DNA of 58,010 nt from JAEKLB01 sp050249235 (GCA_050249235.1 JBFWQW010000007.1:1-58010); one strand, 5' to 3'; shown: positions 34,415-43,478, counted from the stretch's first letter. Numbers and translations are program-made. Notes: generated by a model from the sequence alone, not told the origin.

Positions 34415-35851
34415 TCAGTCGAGGATGTCGACGAACTTCTCGAGCTGGCGCAGGTTGCGGCACTCGAAGACGCCGTCGCAGTGGACCGTGTACTCACCGA
34501 TGATCGAGTCGCCGGTGTTCCAGTACGACGACGGCTCGGGGTTGAGCCAGTAGACGTGCCTGGCCTTGTGGCTCATCTCCTTGACCACCCACGACTGCGA
34601 GGCGTGGTAGTTGTTCCGGGCGTCGCCGAGGAGGAGCACGGTGGTCTTCGGCCCGACGTCGCGACCCCACTTCGACCAGAACGACTCGAAGGCGTGGCCG
34701 TAGTCCGAGTGGCCGTCGATCCAGATGACGTCGGCCTCGGTGTTCACCCGGTTGACGGCCCGGTTGATGTCCTCTTCGCCCTCGAAGTACTTCGTGACCT
34801 CGTCGACGCCGTCGATGAAGACGAAGGCCCGGACCTTCGAGAACGATCCCTGGATGGCGTAGACGAGCTGCAGGGTGAAGCGGGCGAACGCGGCGACCGA
34901 CCCCGAGATGTCGGCCACCACGAAGATCTCCGGCTTGGCCGGGCGGGGGTAGCGGAACTTGGGCTCGGCTGGCACCCCGCCGTACGACAGCGAGTGGCGG
35001 ACGGTGTTCCGGAAGTCGAGCGGGCCCTTGCGGCCGTGGCGGCGCTTGCGGGCCAGGCGGACGGCGAGCTTGCGGGTGAGCGGCGCCAGGGCGAGGCGGA
35101 GGTTCAGCATCTCGTCGCGGCTGGCGTGCATGAAGTCGACGTCCTCCGGCAGGGGCTTGCGCAGCGACCGGGCCATGGCGTCGACCCCGCGGTCGGCCAC
35201 CAGCCGGCGGCGGATCTCGGCCTCGATCTCCTTGCGCATGCGGTCGGCCCGGGCCTCGAACTCGTCCCGCTCGAGCCGCTCCTCCAGAGGGGTGAGGTTG
35301 CCGCCCCGCTGCTGGCGGACGTCCTCCATCAGCCGGTCGACGACGTCGTTCATCTTGACGCCGCGGAGCGTCCGGTAGAGGTAGTAGGTGCCGCCCACCG
35401 GCCGGCCCGGCTCCATGCCGGCGAAGCGGCGCACGGCGGCGCCGGCCAGGGCCCGCATCATCACCTCGTCGGCGTCGAGGATGGCCTGCTCGACGAGCGC
35501 GGCCAGCTCCTCCGGCGAGAGCCCCTCGAGGCCGTGGCCCGCCATCTCGCCCTGGGCGGCCAGCGCCTCGAGCTGGGCGGCCAGCTCGTCGGGGTCGAGG
35601 GCCTCGCCGTCGTCGCCCTCGATGCGGTACTCCCGCCCCCGGAAGGAGAAGTACACCTCGAAGACGGTCTCGAAGGCCTTCCAGTGCTGCGAGCTCTTCA
35701 CCAGCGTCGCCGCCAGGGCGAACTTGAAGGCCTCACGGTCCTCGATGGGGACGTGCTTGACGGCCTCCATGGCGTCGAGGTTCTCCGTCAACGAGACCGG
35801 GATGCCGGCCTGGCGGAGCTCCTGGACGAACCCCGCCATCAGGTCGAGCAC
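34415..35851 (-). CDS. VWA-domain protein (CoxE-like) partnered with MoxR ATPase
   Basis: A 478-residue soluble protein. The C-terminal half is a von Willebrand A domain with a metal site, VVADISGSVAAFARF (DxSxS), then VFIDGVDEVTKYF and TTVLLLGDARNNY. The N-terminal half is helical and contains FVQELRQAGIPVSLTENLDA, the CoxE/YehP-like beginning. Such proteins work with MoxR AAA ATPases, encoded ten bases upstream on the same strand, as remodelling pairs that mature enzymes or help insert metal cofactors. The client is unknown; no carbon monoxide dehydrogenase or methanol dehydrogenase genes are in the window. An FdhF-like molybdoenzyme is 13 kb away. Confidence 0.88.
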   Translation of the reverse strand: MLDLMAGFVQELRQAGIPVSLTENLDAMEAVKHVPIEDREAFKFALAATLVKSSQHWKAFETVFEVYFSFRGREYRIEGDDGEALDPDELAAQLEALAAQGEMAGHGLEGLSPEELAALVEQAILDADEVMMRALAGAAVRRFAGMEPGRPVGGTYYLYRTLRGVKMNDVVDRLMEDVRQQRGGNLTPLEERLERDEFEARADRMRKEIEAEIRRRLVADRGVDAMARSLRKPLPEDVDFMHASRDEMLNLRLALAPLTRKLAVRLARKRRHGRKGPLDFRNTVRHSLSYGGVPAEPKFRYPRPAKPEIFVVADISGSVAAFARFTLQLVYAIQGSFSKVRAFVFIDGVDEVTKYFEGEEDINRAVNRVNTEADVIWIDGHSDYGHAFESFWSKWGRDVGPKTTVLLLGDARNNYHASQSWVVKEMSHKARHVYWLNPEPSSYWNTGDSIIGEYTVHCDGVFECRNLRQLEKFVDILD

Positions 35852-35861
35852 GATGCCTCCG

Positions 35862-36728
35862 TCACACGCCGCTGGCGGCGAGCTCTTTGGCCGCCTTCTG
35901 GATGTCGGTCTGGTACTTGAGGAGGATGTGCAGCGTCTCGGTGGCCAGCTGGGCGTCGATGGTGTCGATGCCGAGCAGCACGAGGGTGCGGGCCCAGTCG
36001 ATCGTCTCGGAGACCGACGGCGACTTCTTCAGCTCGAGGGTGCGGATCGAGCGGACGATCCGGGCGATCTGGTCGGCCAGGTTCTCCGTGACGCCCTCGA
36101 CCTTGGCGAGGACGATCTCCTTCTCGCGCTCGAGGTCGGGGTAGTCGACGTGGAGGAAGAGGCAGCGGCGCTTGAGGGCCTCGGAGAGCTCGCGGGTGTT
36201 GTTGGAGGTGAGGAACACGAGCGGGATCTGGGTGGCCACCACGGTGCCGAGCTCGGGGATCGACACCTGGTAGTCGGAGAGGATCTCGAGCAGCAGCGCC
36301 TCGGTCTCGACCTCGACGCGGTCCACCTCGTCGATGAGGAGCACGACCGGATCGGTGGCCCGGATGGCCTCGAGGAGGGGGCGGGTCAGGAGGAAGTCCT
36401 CCCCGAAGATGTCGTCCTCGATCTCCCGCCAGTCCGAGGCATTGCGCTCGGCCTGGATGCGCAGGAGCTGCTTCTTGTAGTTCCACTCGAACAGCGCCTT
36501 CGACTCGTCGAGGCCCTCGTAGCACTGCAGCCGGATGAGGCGGGAGCCGGTCATCTCGGCCACCGACTTGGCCAGCTGGGTCTTCCCGGTGCCGGCCGGG
36601 CCTTCGACGAGGATGGGCTTCTGCAGCCGGTCGGCGAGGTACACCACCCCGGCGATCCCCTCGTCGGCCAGGTAGTTGACGGCCTTCAGGTCCTCTCGAA
36701 CCCCGGCGACGGTCTCGAAGCGCGGCAT
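35862..36728 (-). CDS. MoxR-family AAA+ ATPase
   Basis: A 288-residue AAA+ ATPase. Walker A is EGPAGTGKTQLAKS, Walker B is PVVLLIDEVDRVE, sensor 1 is FLTSNNTRELSEALKRRCLF with the Arg finger region, and the lid follows (TIDWARTLVLLGIDTIDA). Together with the VWA protein downstream it forms a MoxR-VWA chaperone pair of the CoxD/CoxE type. The ATG start has a -10 box six bases upstream. A large inverted repeat between proA and this gene may separate their transcripts. Confidence 0.92.
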   Translation of the reverse strand: MPRFETVAGVREDLKAVNYLADEGIAGVVYLADRLQKPILVEGPAGTGKTQLAKSVAEMTGSRLIRLQCYEGLDESKALFEWNYKKQLLRIQAERNASDWREIEDDIFGEDFLLTRPLLEAIRATDPVVLLIDEVDRVEVETEALLLEILSDYQVSIPELGTVVATQIPLVFLTSNNTRELSEALKRRCLFLHVDYPDLEREKEIVLAKVEGVTENLADQIARIVRSIRTLELKKSPSVSETIDWARTLVLLGIDTIDAQLATETLHILLKYQTDIQKAAKELAASGV

Positions 36729-36734
36729 CGGGCC

Positions 36735-36740
36735 ACCCTA
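36735..36740 (-). promoter_or_regulatory. Candidate -10 box, leaderless moxR
   Basis: TAGGGT, read on the minus strand, six bases before ATG 36728. Confidence 0.5.
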
Positions 36741-36743
36741 CCG

Positions 36744-36793
36744 GGCGCGTCCCGAGGGTCTTCCTGGCGTTCGGCGCCCCGCCTGGACGCGCC
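36744..36793 (-). terminator. Long inverted repeat after proA
   Basis: GGCGCGTCC and GGACGCGCC are perfectly complementary nine-base arms with a 32-base spacer that can itself fold (GGCG/CGCC). It lies between the proA stop and the moxR promoter, the position of a proA terminator, but there is no T tract. Confidence 0.4.
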
Positions 36794-36834
36794 GCCGTCG
36801 GGCCGGTCGGCCGGTCGAGGCGGCCGGCAGGCTG

Positions 36835-38085
36835 TCAGGACGTGACGATGTGGCCCTCGCCCCGGACCACGTACTTCCCGGTGGTCAGGGCCCGCAGGCC
36901 CATCGGCCCGCGGGCGTGCAGCTTCTGGGTGCTGATGCCGATCTCGGCGCCGAACCCGAAGCGCTCGCCGTCGACCCACCGCGTCGAGGCGTTGACGAGG
37001 ACGGCGGCGGCGTCGACCTCGCGGACGAAGCGGTCGGCGGCGGCGAGGTCGCCGGTGACGATCGCCTCGCTGTGGCCGGACGAGTAGCGCTGCACGTGGT
37101 CGATGGCGGCCTCGAGGTCGTCCACCACGGCCACGCTCATCTTCAGGTCGAGGAACTCGGTGGCGAAGTCGGCATCGGTCGCCACGCCGATCGACGGTGC
37201 GATGGCGCGGGACCGCTCGTCGCCGACCAGGGTCACGCCCGCCAGCGCCTCGACCGCGACCGGGAGGAAGGCCTCGGCCACGGACCGGTGCACGACGAGC
37301 GACTCGGCCGCGTTGCACACGCTCGGCCGCTGGGTCTTGGCGTTCACGACGATCGAGACCGCCATCTCGAGGTCGGCGGCGGCGTCGACGTAGACGTGGC
37401 AGTTGCCGTCGCCGTCGATCACGAACGGGACGGTGGCGTTGTCGAGCACCGACCGGATGAGCGAGGGACCACCCCGGGGGATGAGGAGGTCGATCGACTC
37501 GCGGAGGCGCATGAACTCGACGGCGGCGTCCCGGCTGACGTCCTCGACGAGCACCACCGCGTCCTCGGGCAGCCCGACCTTGGCCAGGCCCTCCCGCAGC
37601 ACGGCCGCGATGGCGATGTTCGAGGACACCGCGCCCGACGAACCGCGAAGGAAGGCGGCGTTCCCCGCCTTCAGGCACAGCCCGAAGGCGTCGCTCGTGA
37701 CGTTGGGCCGGTTCTCGTAGATGATCGCCACCACGCCGAGCGGCACCCGCACCTCCTCGATGCGCAGCCCGTTCGGCCGGACCCAACCCCGAACGACCTC
37801 GCCCACCGGGTCGGGCAGGGTGGCCACCTGCCTGAGGCCACCGGCCATGGCCGCCACCCGCCCGGCGTCGAGGCGGAGCCGGTCGACAACCGTGGCGGCC
37901 ACCCCGTCGGCGGTGGCCCGCTCGACGTCGGCGGCGTTGGCGGCGAGGACGTCGTCGGTCCGGGCCACCAGCAGGTCGGCGGCGGCGAGGAGGGCGGCGT
38001 CGCGGACGGCGGTGCCCGTGGTGGCGAGCACCCGGGCGGCCGCTTTGACCTGCCGACCGAGGTCGGCGATCGAGGCTTGGGGCAC
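36835..38085 (-). CDS. proA: Gamma-glutamyl phosphate reductase
   Basis: A 416-residue NADPH-dependent enzyme of proline synthesis that reduces glutamyl phosphate to the semialdehyde. Typical segments are RVPLGVVAIIYENRPNVTSD, CLKAGNAAFLRGSSGAVSSN, DLLIPRGGPSLIRSV, VHRSVAEAFLP and NASTRWVDGERFGFGAEIGI. The catalytic Cys lies in RPSVCNAAESLVVH. It is separated from proB (39880-40974) by murJ on the opposite strand, so the two proline genes are not one operon. GTG 38085 is supported by a -10 box six bases upstream. Confidence 0.95.
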   Translation of the reverse strand: MPQASIADLGRQVKAAARVLATTGTAVRDAALLAAADLLVARTDDVLAANAADVERATADGVAATVVDRLRLDAGRVAAMAGGLRQVATLPDPVGEVVRGWVRPNGLRIEEVRVPLGVVAIIYENRPNVTSDAFGLCLKAGNAAFLRGSSGAVSSNIAIAAVLREGLAKVGLPEDAVVLVEDVSRDAAVEFMRLRESIDLLIPRGGPSLIRSVLDNATVPFVIDGDGNCHVYVDAAADLEMAVSIVVNAKTQRPSVCNAAESLVVHRSVAEAFLPVAVEALAGVTLVGDERSRAIAPSIGVATDADFATEFLDLKMSVAVVDDLEAAIDHVQRYSSGHSEAIVTGDLAAADRFVREVDAAAVLVNASTRWVDGERFGFGAEIGISTQKLHARGPMGLRALTTGKYVVRGEGHIVTS

Positions 38086-38091
38086 CGCCCA

Positions 38092-38097
38092 AGTGTA
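38092..38097 (-). promoter_or_regulatory. Candidate -10 box, leaderless proA
   Basis: TACACT, read on the minus strand, six bases before GTG 38085. Confidence 0.5.
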
Positions 38098-38181
38098 CGG
38101 ATCGGCTCCCGCGCCGACTGGCCGGCTCGACGGGCCGGCCCCGGTGCCACACGACGGTCCCGTCGCGGGGGCGCCTCCCGT

Positions 38182-38225
38182 CTGGTCCGGACCGCATGCC
38201 GGGCTGGTCCGGACCGCATGCCGGG
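38182..38225 (+). repeat. Two tandem 22-base repeats with palindromic core upstream of murJ
   Basis: Two identical 22-base units, 38182-38203 and 38204-38225, each contain the perfect palindrome GGTCCGGACC. A degenerate partial third unit follows (38226-38237). The spacing of 22 bases places both palindromes on the same face of the helix, as expected of paired operator sites in the proA-murJ divergent region. Confidence 0.6.
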
Positions 38226-38244
38226 CCGCATGACGGGCCGGCCG

Positions 38245-38250
38245 TAGGAT
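38245..38250 (+). promoter_or_regulatory. Candidate -10 box, leaderless murJ
   Basis: TAGGAT ends eight bases before TTG 38259. Confidence 0.45.
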
Positions 38251-38258
38251 CGTCGCCC

Positions 38259-39857
38259 TTGTCCGACGCCGCTGCGCTCCCCTCGGTCGAGACGCCCGCC
38301 GGCGGTGCCAGCCTCCTGCGCTCGAGCGGGATCGTCGCCCTCGGGACGGCGCTCTCGCGGTCCACCGGCTTCGTGCGGCTGGCCGCGACCGCCTACGCCA
38401 TCGGCTTCGGCGCGCTCAACGACACGTACACGCTGGCCAACACCACCCCGAACATCGTCTACGAGCTCCTGCTCGGCGGAGTGCTGTCGGCCACCCTGGT
38501 CCCGGTCTTCGTCAGCCACGCCGAGGACGGCGACGACGAGGGCACCTCGGCGGTGATCTCGGTGGCCACCGCCGCCCTGATCGCCGTCACCGTGATCGGG
38601 GTCCTGGCCGCCCCGCTGCTCGTGCGGGTCTACACCGTCACGGCCGAGTCCGGCGTGGCCGAGGAGCAGCGTGAGGTGGCCACCAACTTCCTCCGGCTCT
38701 TCATGCCGCAGATGGTCTTCTACGGGCTGACCGCCATGGGCACCGCCCTGCTGAACGCCCGGCGGAGCTTCGCCCTGCCGGCGTTCGCCCCCGCCCTCAA
38801 CAACCTGGTGGTGACCGCCGTCCTCGTGTCACTGCCCCATGTGGCCGGCCAGGCCCCGACGCTGAACGACATCCGGGACGACCGGGGGCTGCTGCTCCTG
38901 CTGGGGCTCGGCACGACGGCGGGCGTCGCCCTCATGACGGTGGCCCTGCTCCCGGCGGTGAAGCGGTCCGGCTTCCGCTTCCGACCGAACTTCGACATCC
39001 GCAACCCGGCCGTGCGCGAGGTCGGGCGCATGTCGGGCTGGACACTCGGCTACGTGCTGACCAACCAGGTCGCCCTCCTGGTCGTCTACCTCCTCGCCAA
39101 CCGCCAGGTCGGTGGGGTCTCGACCTACACCGCCGCCTACGTCTTCTTCCTGCTCCCCCACGCCCTCATCGCGGTCTCGATCATGACCACCTTCGTGCCC
39201 GAGCTGGCGTCCGCGGCCCGGGCCGACGACCGGGCCACCTACCGGGAGCGCTTCTCGAGCGGCATCCGCCTCATGGCGCTCGTCATCCTCCCGGCCGCCA
39301 CCGGCTACGTCGTGCTGGCCCGTCCGATCGTGCGGGCCCTGCTCCAGCGGGGGGCGCTCGAGACCGCGTCCGCCAACCTGGCGGCGGACAACCTGGCGAT
39401 GTTCGCCCTCGGCCTGCTCGGCTTCTCGATCTATCTCTTCACGCTCCGGGGCTTCTACGCCCTGCGCGACACCCGCACGCCCTTCCTCCTCGGGCTGGCC
39501 CAGAACGGGATGAACATCGCCTTCGCCTTCGCGCTCGAGCCGGCCATCGGCGTGCCCGGGCTCGCCCTCGCCTACGGGCTCGCCTACACGGTCGCGGCGG
39601 TGCTGGCCGTCTGGGCCCTCCGGCGGCGCATGGGGTCGCTCGACTCGGGCCGGGTCCTGCGCTCGCTGGCCCGCATCGCCCTCGCCAGCCTGGCGATGGC
39701 CGCTGCCGTCGCCGCGACGATCCAGATCGTGCCGGACGTCGACCTGGTGCAGACCGTCGCCGGCATCGCCGTCGGCGCGGTGGTCTACCTCGGGGCGGTG
39801 CTGGCGCTCCGGGTCGACGAGGTCGCCACCGTCAGGTCCCGCTTCTTCGGGCGCTGA
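38259..39857 (+). CDS. murJ: MurJ/MviN-like lipid II flippase
   Basis: A 532-residue polytopic protein of the MOP superfamily with about 14 membrane helices, which moves lipid II across the membrane for peptidoglycan synthesis. Markers are LGTALSRSTGFVRLAATAYA, ALNDTYTLANTTPNIVYELL, LGGVLSATLVPVFV, the central NQVALLVVYLLANRQVGGVS and RGFYALRDTRTPFLLGLAQN. It lacks the large kinase-like C-terminal region of mycobacterial MviN. The TTG start at 38259 is preferred because a -10 box is eight bases upstream; upstream frames would run through the tandem repeat. Confidence 0.92.
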   Translation: MSDAAALPSVETPAGGASLLRSSGIVALGTALSRSTGFVRLAATAYAIGFGALNDTYTLANTTPNIVYELLLGGVLSATLVPVFVSHAEDGDDEGTSAVISVATAALIAVTVIGVLAAPLLVRVYTVTAESGVAEEQREVATNFLRLFMPQMVFYGLTAMGTALLNARRSFALPAFAPALNNLVVTAVLVSLPHVAGQAPTLNDIRDDRGLLLLLGLGTTAGVALMTVALLPAVKRSGFRFRPNFDIRNPAVREVGRMSGWTLGYVLTNQVALLVVYLLANRQVGGVSTYTAAYVFFLLPHALIAVSIMTTFVPELASAARADDRATYRERFSSGIRLMALVILPAATGYVVLARPIVRALLQRGALETASANLAADNLAMFALGLLGFSIYLFTLRGFYALRDTRTPFLLGLAQNGMNIAFAFALEPAIGVPGLALAYGLAYTVAAVLAVWALRRRMGSLDSGRVLRSLARIALASLAMAAAVAATIQIVPDVDLVQTVAGIAVGAVVYLGAVLALRVDEVATVRSRFFGR

Positions 39858-39879
39858 GGGTCGGACCGCGGCCCGAAGG

Positions 39880-40974
39880 TCAGGGGAGCACGACGAGGTC
39901 GTCCCGGTGGATCACCTCGTGGGGCACCCCGTCGGGGAGGTCGGCGGTGCGGGACCCGGCCAGCGGCCCGAGCGTGGCCGCGTCGATGCGGACCAGGCCC
40001 TTGGCGAACACCTTCCCCGACGGATCGGCGACCTCCACCGCGTCGTCCGCCTGGAAGCGGCCGTGCACGGCGCGTACGCCGGCCGGCAGCAGGGACACGT
40101 TGCGGTCGACGAGCGCGGCCCGGGCCCCGTCGTCGACCACGATCGTGCCGGACGACCCCACGGCGAAGGCGATCCAGAGCTTGCGGGCCGGCAGCCGGCG
40201 GGCCCGGGGGTGCACCACCGTTCCCACCCCCGGCGTGCCGGCGACCGCGTCGACGAGCACGCCCGGCCGGCCGGCGGCGGCGATCACGGCCCGCACGCCC
40301 GACCAGGCCGCGATCTTGGCCGCGGCCAGCTTCGACGCCATGCCGCCGCTGCCCCTGGCCGTGCCCGCCGAGCCGGCCACCGCTTCGAGCTCGGCGTCGA
40401 CCTCCAGGATCTCCTCGATCAGGCTGGCGCTGGCGTCGAGGCGCGGATCGGCGGTGAACAGGCCGGCGTGGTCGGTGAGCAGCACCAGGAGGTCGGCCGA
40501 CACGAGGTGGGCCACGAGCGCGGCCAGCCGGTCGTTGTCGCCGAAGCGGATCTCGTCGTCGGCGGTGGCGTCGTTCTCGTTCACGACCGGCACCACGCCG
40601 AGCTCGAGCAGGCGGGTCAGGGTCGAGCGGGCGTGCAGGTACTGCGACCGCTCCACGAAGTCGAGCGGGGCGATGAGGATCTGGCCGGCGACGAGGCCGT
40701 GGCCGGCCAGCAGGTCGTCGTACACCCGCATCAACCGGCTCTGACCCACGGCCGAAACCGCCTGCAGGGTGGCGACGTCCGGACCGTCGGCCCGGGTCAT
40801 CCCGAGCGCCGGCAACCCGGCTGCGATGGCCCCGCTCGTGACGAGCACGACCCGGTGGCCGGCCGCCCGAAGGGCGGCGATCTCGCCGCACAGCTTGGCG
40901 ATGGCGACCACGTCGATCACGCCCCGCTCGTCGGTGATCGACGAGCTCCCGATCTTGGCGACGAGCGTGGCCAT
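39880..40974 (-). CDS. proB: Glutamate 5-kinase with PUA domain
   Basis: A 364-residue enzyme that phosphorylates glutamate for proline synthesis. The kinase domain shows VAKIGSSSITDERG, VVLVTSGAIAAGLPALGM, QSRLMRVYDDLLAGHG, VVPVVNENDATADDEIRFGD and ARGSGGMASKLAAAKIAAWS. The C-terminal PUA domain follows from about residue 270. The first strand has KIGSSSIT where most have KVGSS. The ATG shares bases with the obg stop (TGATG), so obg-proB is a coupled pair. It converges on murJ with only 22 bases between stops. Confidence 0.93.
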   Translation of the reverse strand: MATLVAKIGSSSITDERGVIDVVAIAKLCGEIAALRAAGHRVVLVTSGAIAAGLPALGMTRADGPDVATLQAVSAVGQSRLMRVYDDLLAGHGLVAGQILIAPLDFVERSQYLHARSTLTRLLELGVVPVVNENDATADDEIRFGDNDRLAALVAHLVSADLLVLLTDHAGLFTADPRLDASASLIEEILEVDAELEAVAGSAGTARGSGGMASKLAAAKIAAWSGVRAVIAAAGRPGVLVDAVAGTPGVGTVVHPRARRLPARKLWIAFAVGSSGTIVVDDGARAALVDRNVSLLPAGVRAVHGRFQADDAVEVADPSGKVFAKGLVRIDAATLGPLAGSRTADLPDGVPHEVIHRDDLVVLP

Positions 40975-42206
40975 CAGCCCTCGTCGTAGTCGAACACGAG
41001 CCCGCCGATGCGGACCTTGTCGCCCTGCCGGGCACCGGCCCGGGCCAGCGCGCGGTCGACGCCGAGCCGGCGGAGGCGCTCCTGGACGAAGCGCAGGGCC
41101 TCGGAGTTCGTGAGGTCGCTCACCGCCACGGCCCGCTCGGCCTGGCGACCGACCACCACGAAGCCGCCGTCGTCCTCCCGCTCGACGCGGAAGCTCTCGG
41201 CCGCGGGTCGGTGCACGGCGTAGGCCGCGGGTCGGGGGACGGCCGCCCGGGCCTCCTTCACCAGCTCGGCCACGGCGCCGACGACGGGCCGTACCCCCTC
41301 GCCGGTGACAGCGGCCAGGCGGGGGCCGTCCCAGTCGGCCGTGCCCACGTCGGCCTTCGAGCCCACCACCAGCCGGTGGCGCTGGAGGAGCTCGGGCTGG
41401 TAGCGGCCCAGCTCGTCGAGCAGCACCCGCTCCTGCTCGGCCGGCGACCGGCCGTCGGCGGCGGCCAGGTCGACCAGCACCAGCAGCACGCGGGCCCGCT
41501 CGACGTGGCGGAGGAACTGGTGGCCGAGGCCGCGCCCCTCGCTGGCCCCCTCGATCAGGCCCGGGATGTCGGCCACCACCATCTCGAAGCCGTCGTCGAG
41601 GCGCACCACGCCCAGGTTCGGGACGAGGGTCGTGAACGGGTAGTCGGCGATCTTCGGTCGGGCCGCGGAGATCACGGAGATGAGCGTGCTCTTCCCGGCG
41701 TTGGGGAACCCGACGATGGCCACGTCGGCCATCAGCTTGAGCTCGAGCCGCAGCCAGCGCTCCTCGCCCACCTCGCCCTGCTCGGCGAAGGCGGGGGCCC
41801 GGCGGCGGTTGGACAGGAAGCTGGCGTTGCCCCGCCCGCCCCGCCCGCCCTCGCCGGCCCGCCAGCGGTCGCCCTCGCCCACGAGGTCGGCGAGCACCGT
41901 GCCCGACCGGTCGCGCACCACCGTGCCCTCGGGCACCGGCACCAGGAGGTCCTTGCCGGACCGGCCGTGGGCCTTCTTGGAGGTGCCGTGGGCACCGTCC
42001 TCGCCCCGCCGGAAGGGGTGGTCCTTGAAGGCGAGGAGCGACGGGACGTTGCGGTCGGCCACGAGCCAGACGTCGCCGCCCCTGCCCCCGTCGCCGCCGT
42101 CGGGTCCGCCCTTCGGGGTGTGGGCCTCCCGCCGGAACGAGACGGAGCCGGCCCCGCCGTCGCCGCCCTTCACGTGCAGCCCGCTCTCGTCGACGAAGCC
42201 GGGCAC
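40974..42206 (-). CDS. obg: GTPase Obg (CgtA)
   Basis: A 410-residue essential ribosome-assembly and stress GTPase. The glycine-rich Obg fold is at about residues 1-155 (VKGGDGGAGSVSFRREA, GGDGGRGGDVWL, GRGGRGNASF). The G domain follows with GFPNAGKSTLIS, DYPFTTLVPNLG, VADIPGLIEGAS and VGSKADVG in place of NKxD. An OCT domain ends the protein. The GTG at 42206 (VPGFVDESGLHVKGG) is chosen over a longer frame because a -10 box lies six bases before it. It is coupled to proB downstream; rpmA and rplU, usually upstream neighbours, lie beyond dgt. Confidence 0.95.
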   Translation of the reverse strand: MPGFVDESGLHVKGGDGGAGSVSFRREAHTPKGGPDGGDGGRGGDVWLVADRNVPSLLAFKDHPFRRGEDGAHGTSKKAHGRSGKDLLVPVPEGTVVRDRSGTVLADLVGEGDRWRAGEGGRGGRGNASFLSNRRRAPAFAEQGEVGEERWLRLELKLMADVAIVGFPNAGKSTLISVISAARPKIADYPFTTLVPNLGVVRLDDGFEMVVADIPGLIEGASEGRGLGHQFLRHVERARVLLVLVDLAAADGRSPAEQERVLLDELGRYQPELLQRHRLVVGSKADVGTADWDGPRLAAVTGEGVRPVVGAVAELVKEARAAVPRPAAYAVHRPAAESFRVEREDDGGFVVVGRQAERAVAVSDLTNSEALRFVQERLRRLGVDRALARAGARQGDKVRIGGLVFDYDEG

Positions 42207-42212
42207 CGGGCC

Positions 42213-42218
42213 ACGATA
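42213..42218 (-). promoter_or_regulatory. Candidate -10 box, leaderless obg
   Basis: TATCGT, read on the minus strand, six bases before GTG 42206; this decides the start. The rest of the 195-base divergent region to dgt is very GC-rich with imperfect direct repeats (CCGGTGGGGC and CCTCCGGCCG, each twice). Confidence 0.5.
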
Positions 42219-42388
42219 CGGGCCCGGCGTCTCCCGCCTCCGGTCGAGGCCCCGCAACCGGTGGGGCGCCTCCGCCCCGGCCGGCCGCCACCGCGCCACC
42301 TCCGGCCGAGGTCCCGCCGCCGGTGGGGCCCACCGCTCCGCCTCCGGCCGGCCCCCGAGGGTGCCCCGGCGATGTCACCCACCGTCGG

Positions 42389-42394
42389 TACCGT
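42389..42394 (+). promoter_or_regulatory. Candidate -10 box, leaderless dgt
   Basis: TACCGT ends seven bases before ATG 42402, favouring this start over the in-frame ATG at 42372. Confidence 0.45.
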
Positions 42395-42401
42395 GGCCGG
42401 C

Positions 42402-43478
42402 ATGGAAGCGCCGGGCGACCGCCCCACCACCACGACCGGTGCCGGTCACCCGGTGGTGGCGCACGACCTGGTGAAGGTCGGCGACGTCGAGCTCGTCGAC
42501 CGACGGGCCAGGGAGGACGCCGACCACCTCCACCTCGCCCCCTTTGCCACCCGGGCCGAGGGCGCGGGCGAGCGGGCGGCGTCGGAGGCGCCCGACCCCT
42601 ACCGCACCTGCTTCGAGCGAGACCTCGACCGCATCCAGCACAGCCGCCCCTTCCGCCGCCTGGCCGGCAAGTGCCAGGTCTTCCTCGCCCCCGACGACGA
42701 CCACCTCCGCACCCGCCTCACCCATGCCATCGAGGTGGCCCAGGTGGCGGTGTCCATCGCTCGGGGGGCCCGCCTCAACCTGGCCCTCACCCAGGCCGCC
42801 GCCATGGGTCACGACTGCGGGCACGGACCGGCCGGCCACGCCTCGGAGGACGCGCTGTCGCCCTTCGTCCAGGGTGGCTTCCACCACGCCGTCTACGGGG
42901 CCGACGTGGTGCTGGCCCCCCTCAACCTCTGCGCCGAGACGCTCGACGCCATCCGGAACCACTCCTGGAACCGGCCCTCGCCGTCCACGCCCGAGGGCGA
43001 GGTGGTGGCCTGGGCCGACCGCATCGCCTACGTGTGCCACGACTTCGAGGACGCCGTCGAGGCCGGCATCGTCACCGCCGACGAGCTCCCCCCCGCCGTG
43101 GCCGAGGTCGTCGGGCGCGACCGCCGGGTCCAGCTCGGGGCCTTCGTCACCTCCATGCTCGACACCATCGCCGACACCGGTGCCGTGGCCATGCGCAACC
43201 CCGAGGCCGAGGCGCTCAGCGCCTTCCGGGCCTTCAACTACGAGCGCATCTACCTGCGCCCGGCCTCCACCGAGCAGGCCGGGCGGGTCGTCTCGCTCAT
43301 CCGGGCCCTCACCGAGCACGTCGCCGAGCACCCCCGTGACGCGCACGTGGTGCCCGGGTCCGACGAGGCGGTGGCCGAGGCGGTGCGCTACGTCAGCGGC
43401 ATGACCGACCGCTTCGCGCTCGAGCTGGCCGTCGAGCGGTTGGGCTGGTCGCGGGAGGCCCTGCCCCAGGGCCTCTGA
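42402..43478 (+). CDS. dgt: dGTP triphosphohydrolase-like HD protein
   Basis: A 358-residue HD-domain phosphohydrolase that splits dNTPs to nucleoside and triphosphate, helping to balance nucleotide pools. The HD metal ligands are in RTRLTHAIEVAQVA and MGHDCGHGPAGHASEDAL, with the later Asp in AWADRIAYVCHDFEDAVEAG. The substrate-pocket start YRTCFERDLDRIQHSRPFRR is typical. The N-terminal 60 residues are variable. No actinobacterial dnaG neighbour is present, although dgt-dnaG is common elsewhere. The gene converges on rpmA with 21 bases between stops. Confidence 0.9.
   Translation: MEAPGDRPTTTTGAGHPVVAHDLVKVGDVELVDRRAREDADHLHLAPFATRAEGAGERAASEAPDPYRTCFERDLDRIQHSRPFRRLAGKCQVFLAPDDDHLRTRLTHAIEVAQVAVSIARGARLNLALTQAAAMGHDCGHGPAGHASEDALSPFVQGGFHHAVYGADVVLAPLNLCAETLDAIRNHSWNRPSPSTPEGEVVAWADRIAYVCHDFEDAVEAGIVTADELPPAVAEVVGRDRRVQLGAFVTSMLDTIADTGAVAMRNPEAEALSAFRAFNYERIYLRPASTEQAGRVVSLIRALTEHVAEHPRDAHVVPGSDEAVAEAVRYVSGMTDRFALELAVERLGWSREALPQGL

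Noticed and set aside
42207..42401. Structured RNA or riboswitch in the GC-rich obg-dgt divergent region
   Set aside because: Only imperfect GC-rich direct repeats were visible, with no conserved fold I recognise, and both genes appear leaderless so no leader RNA would exist.
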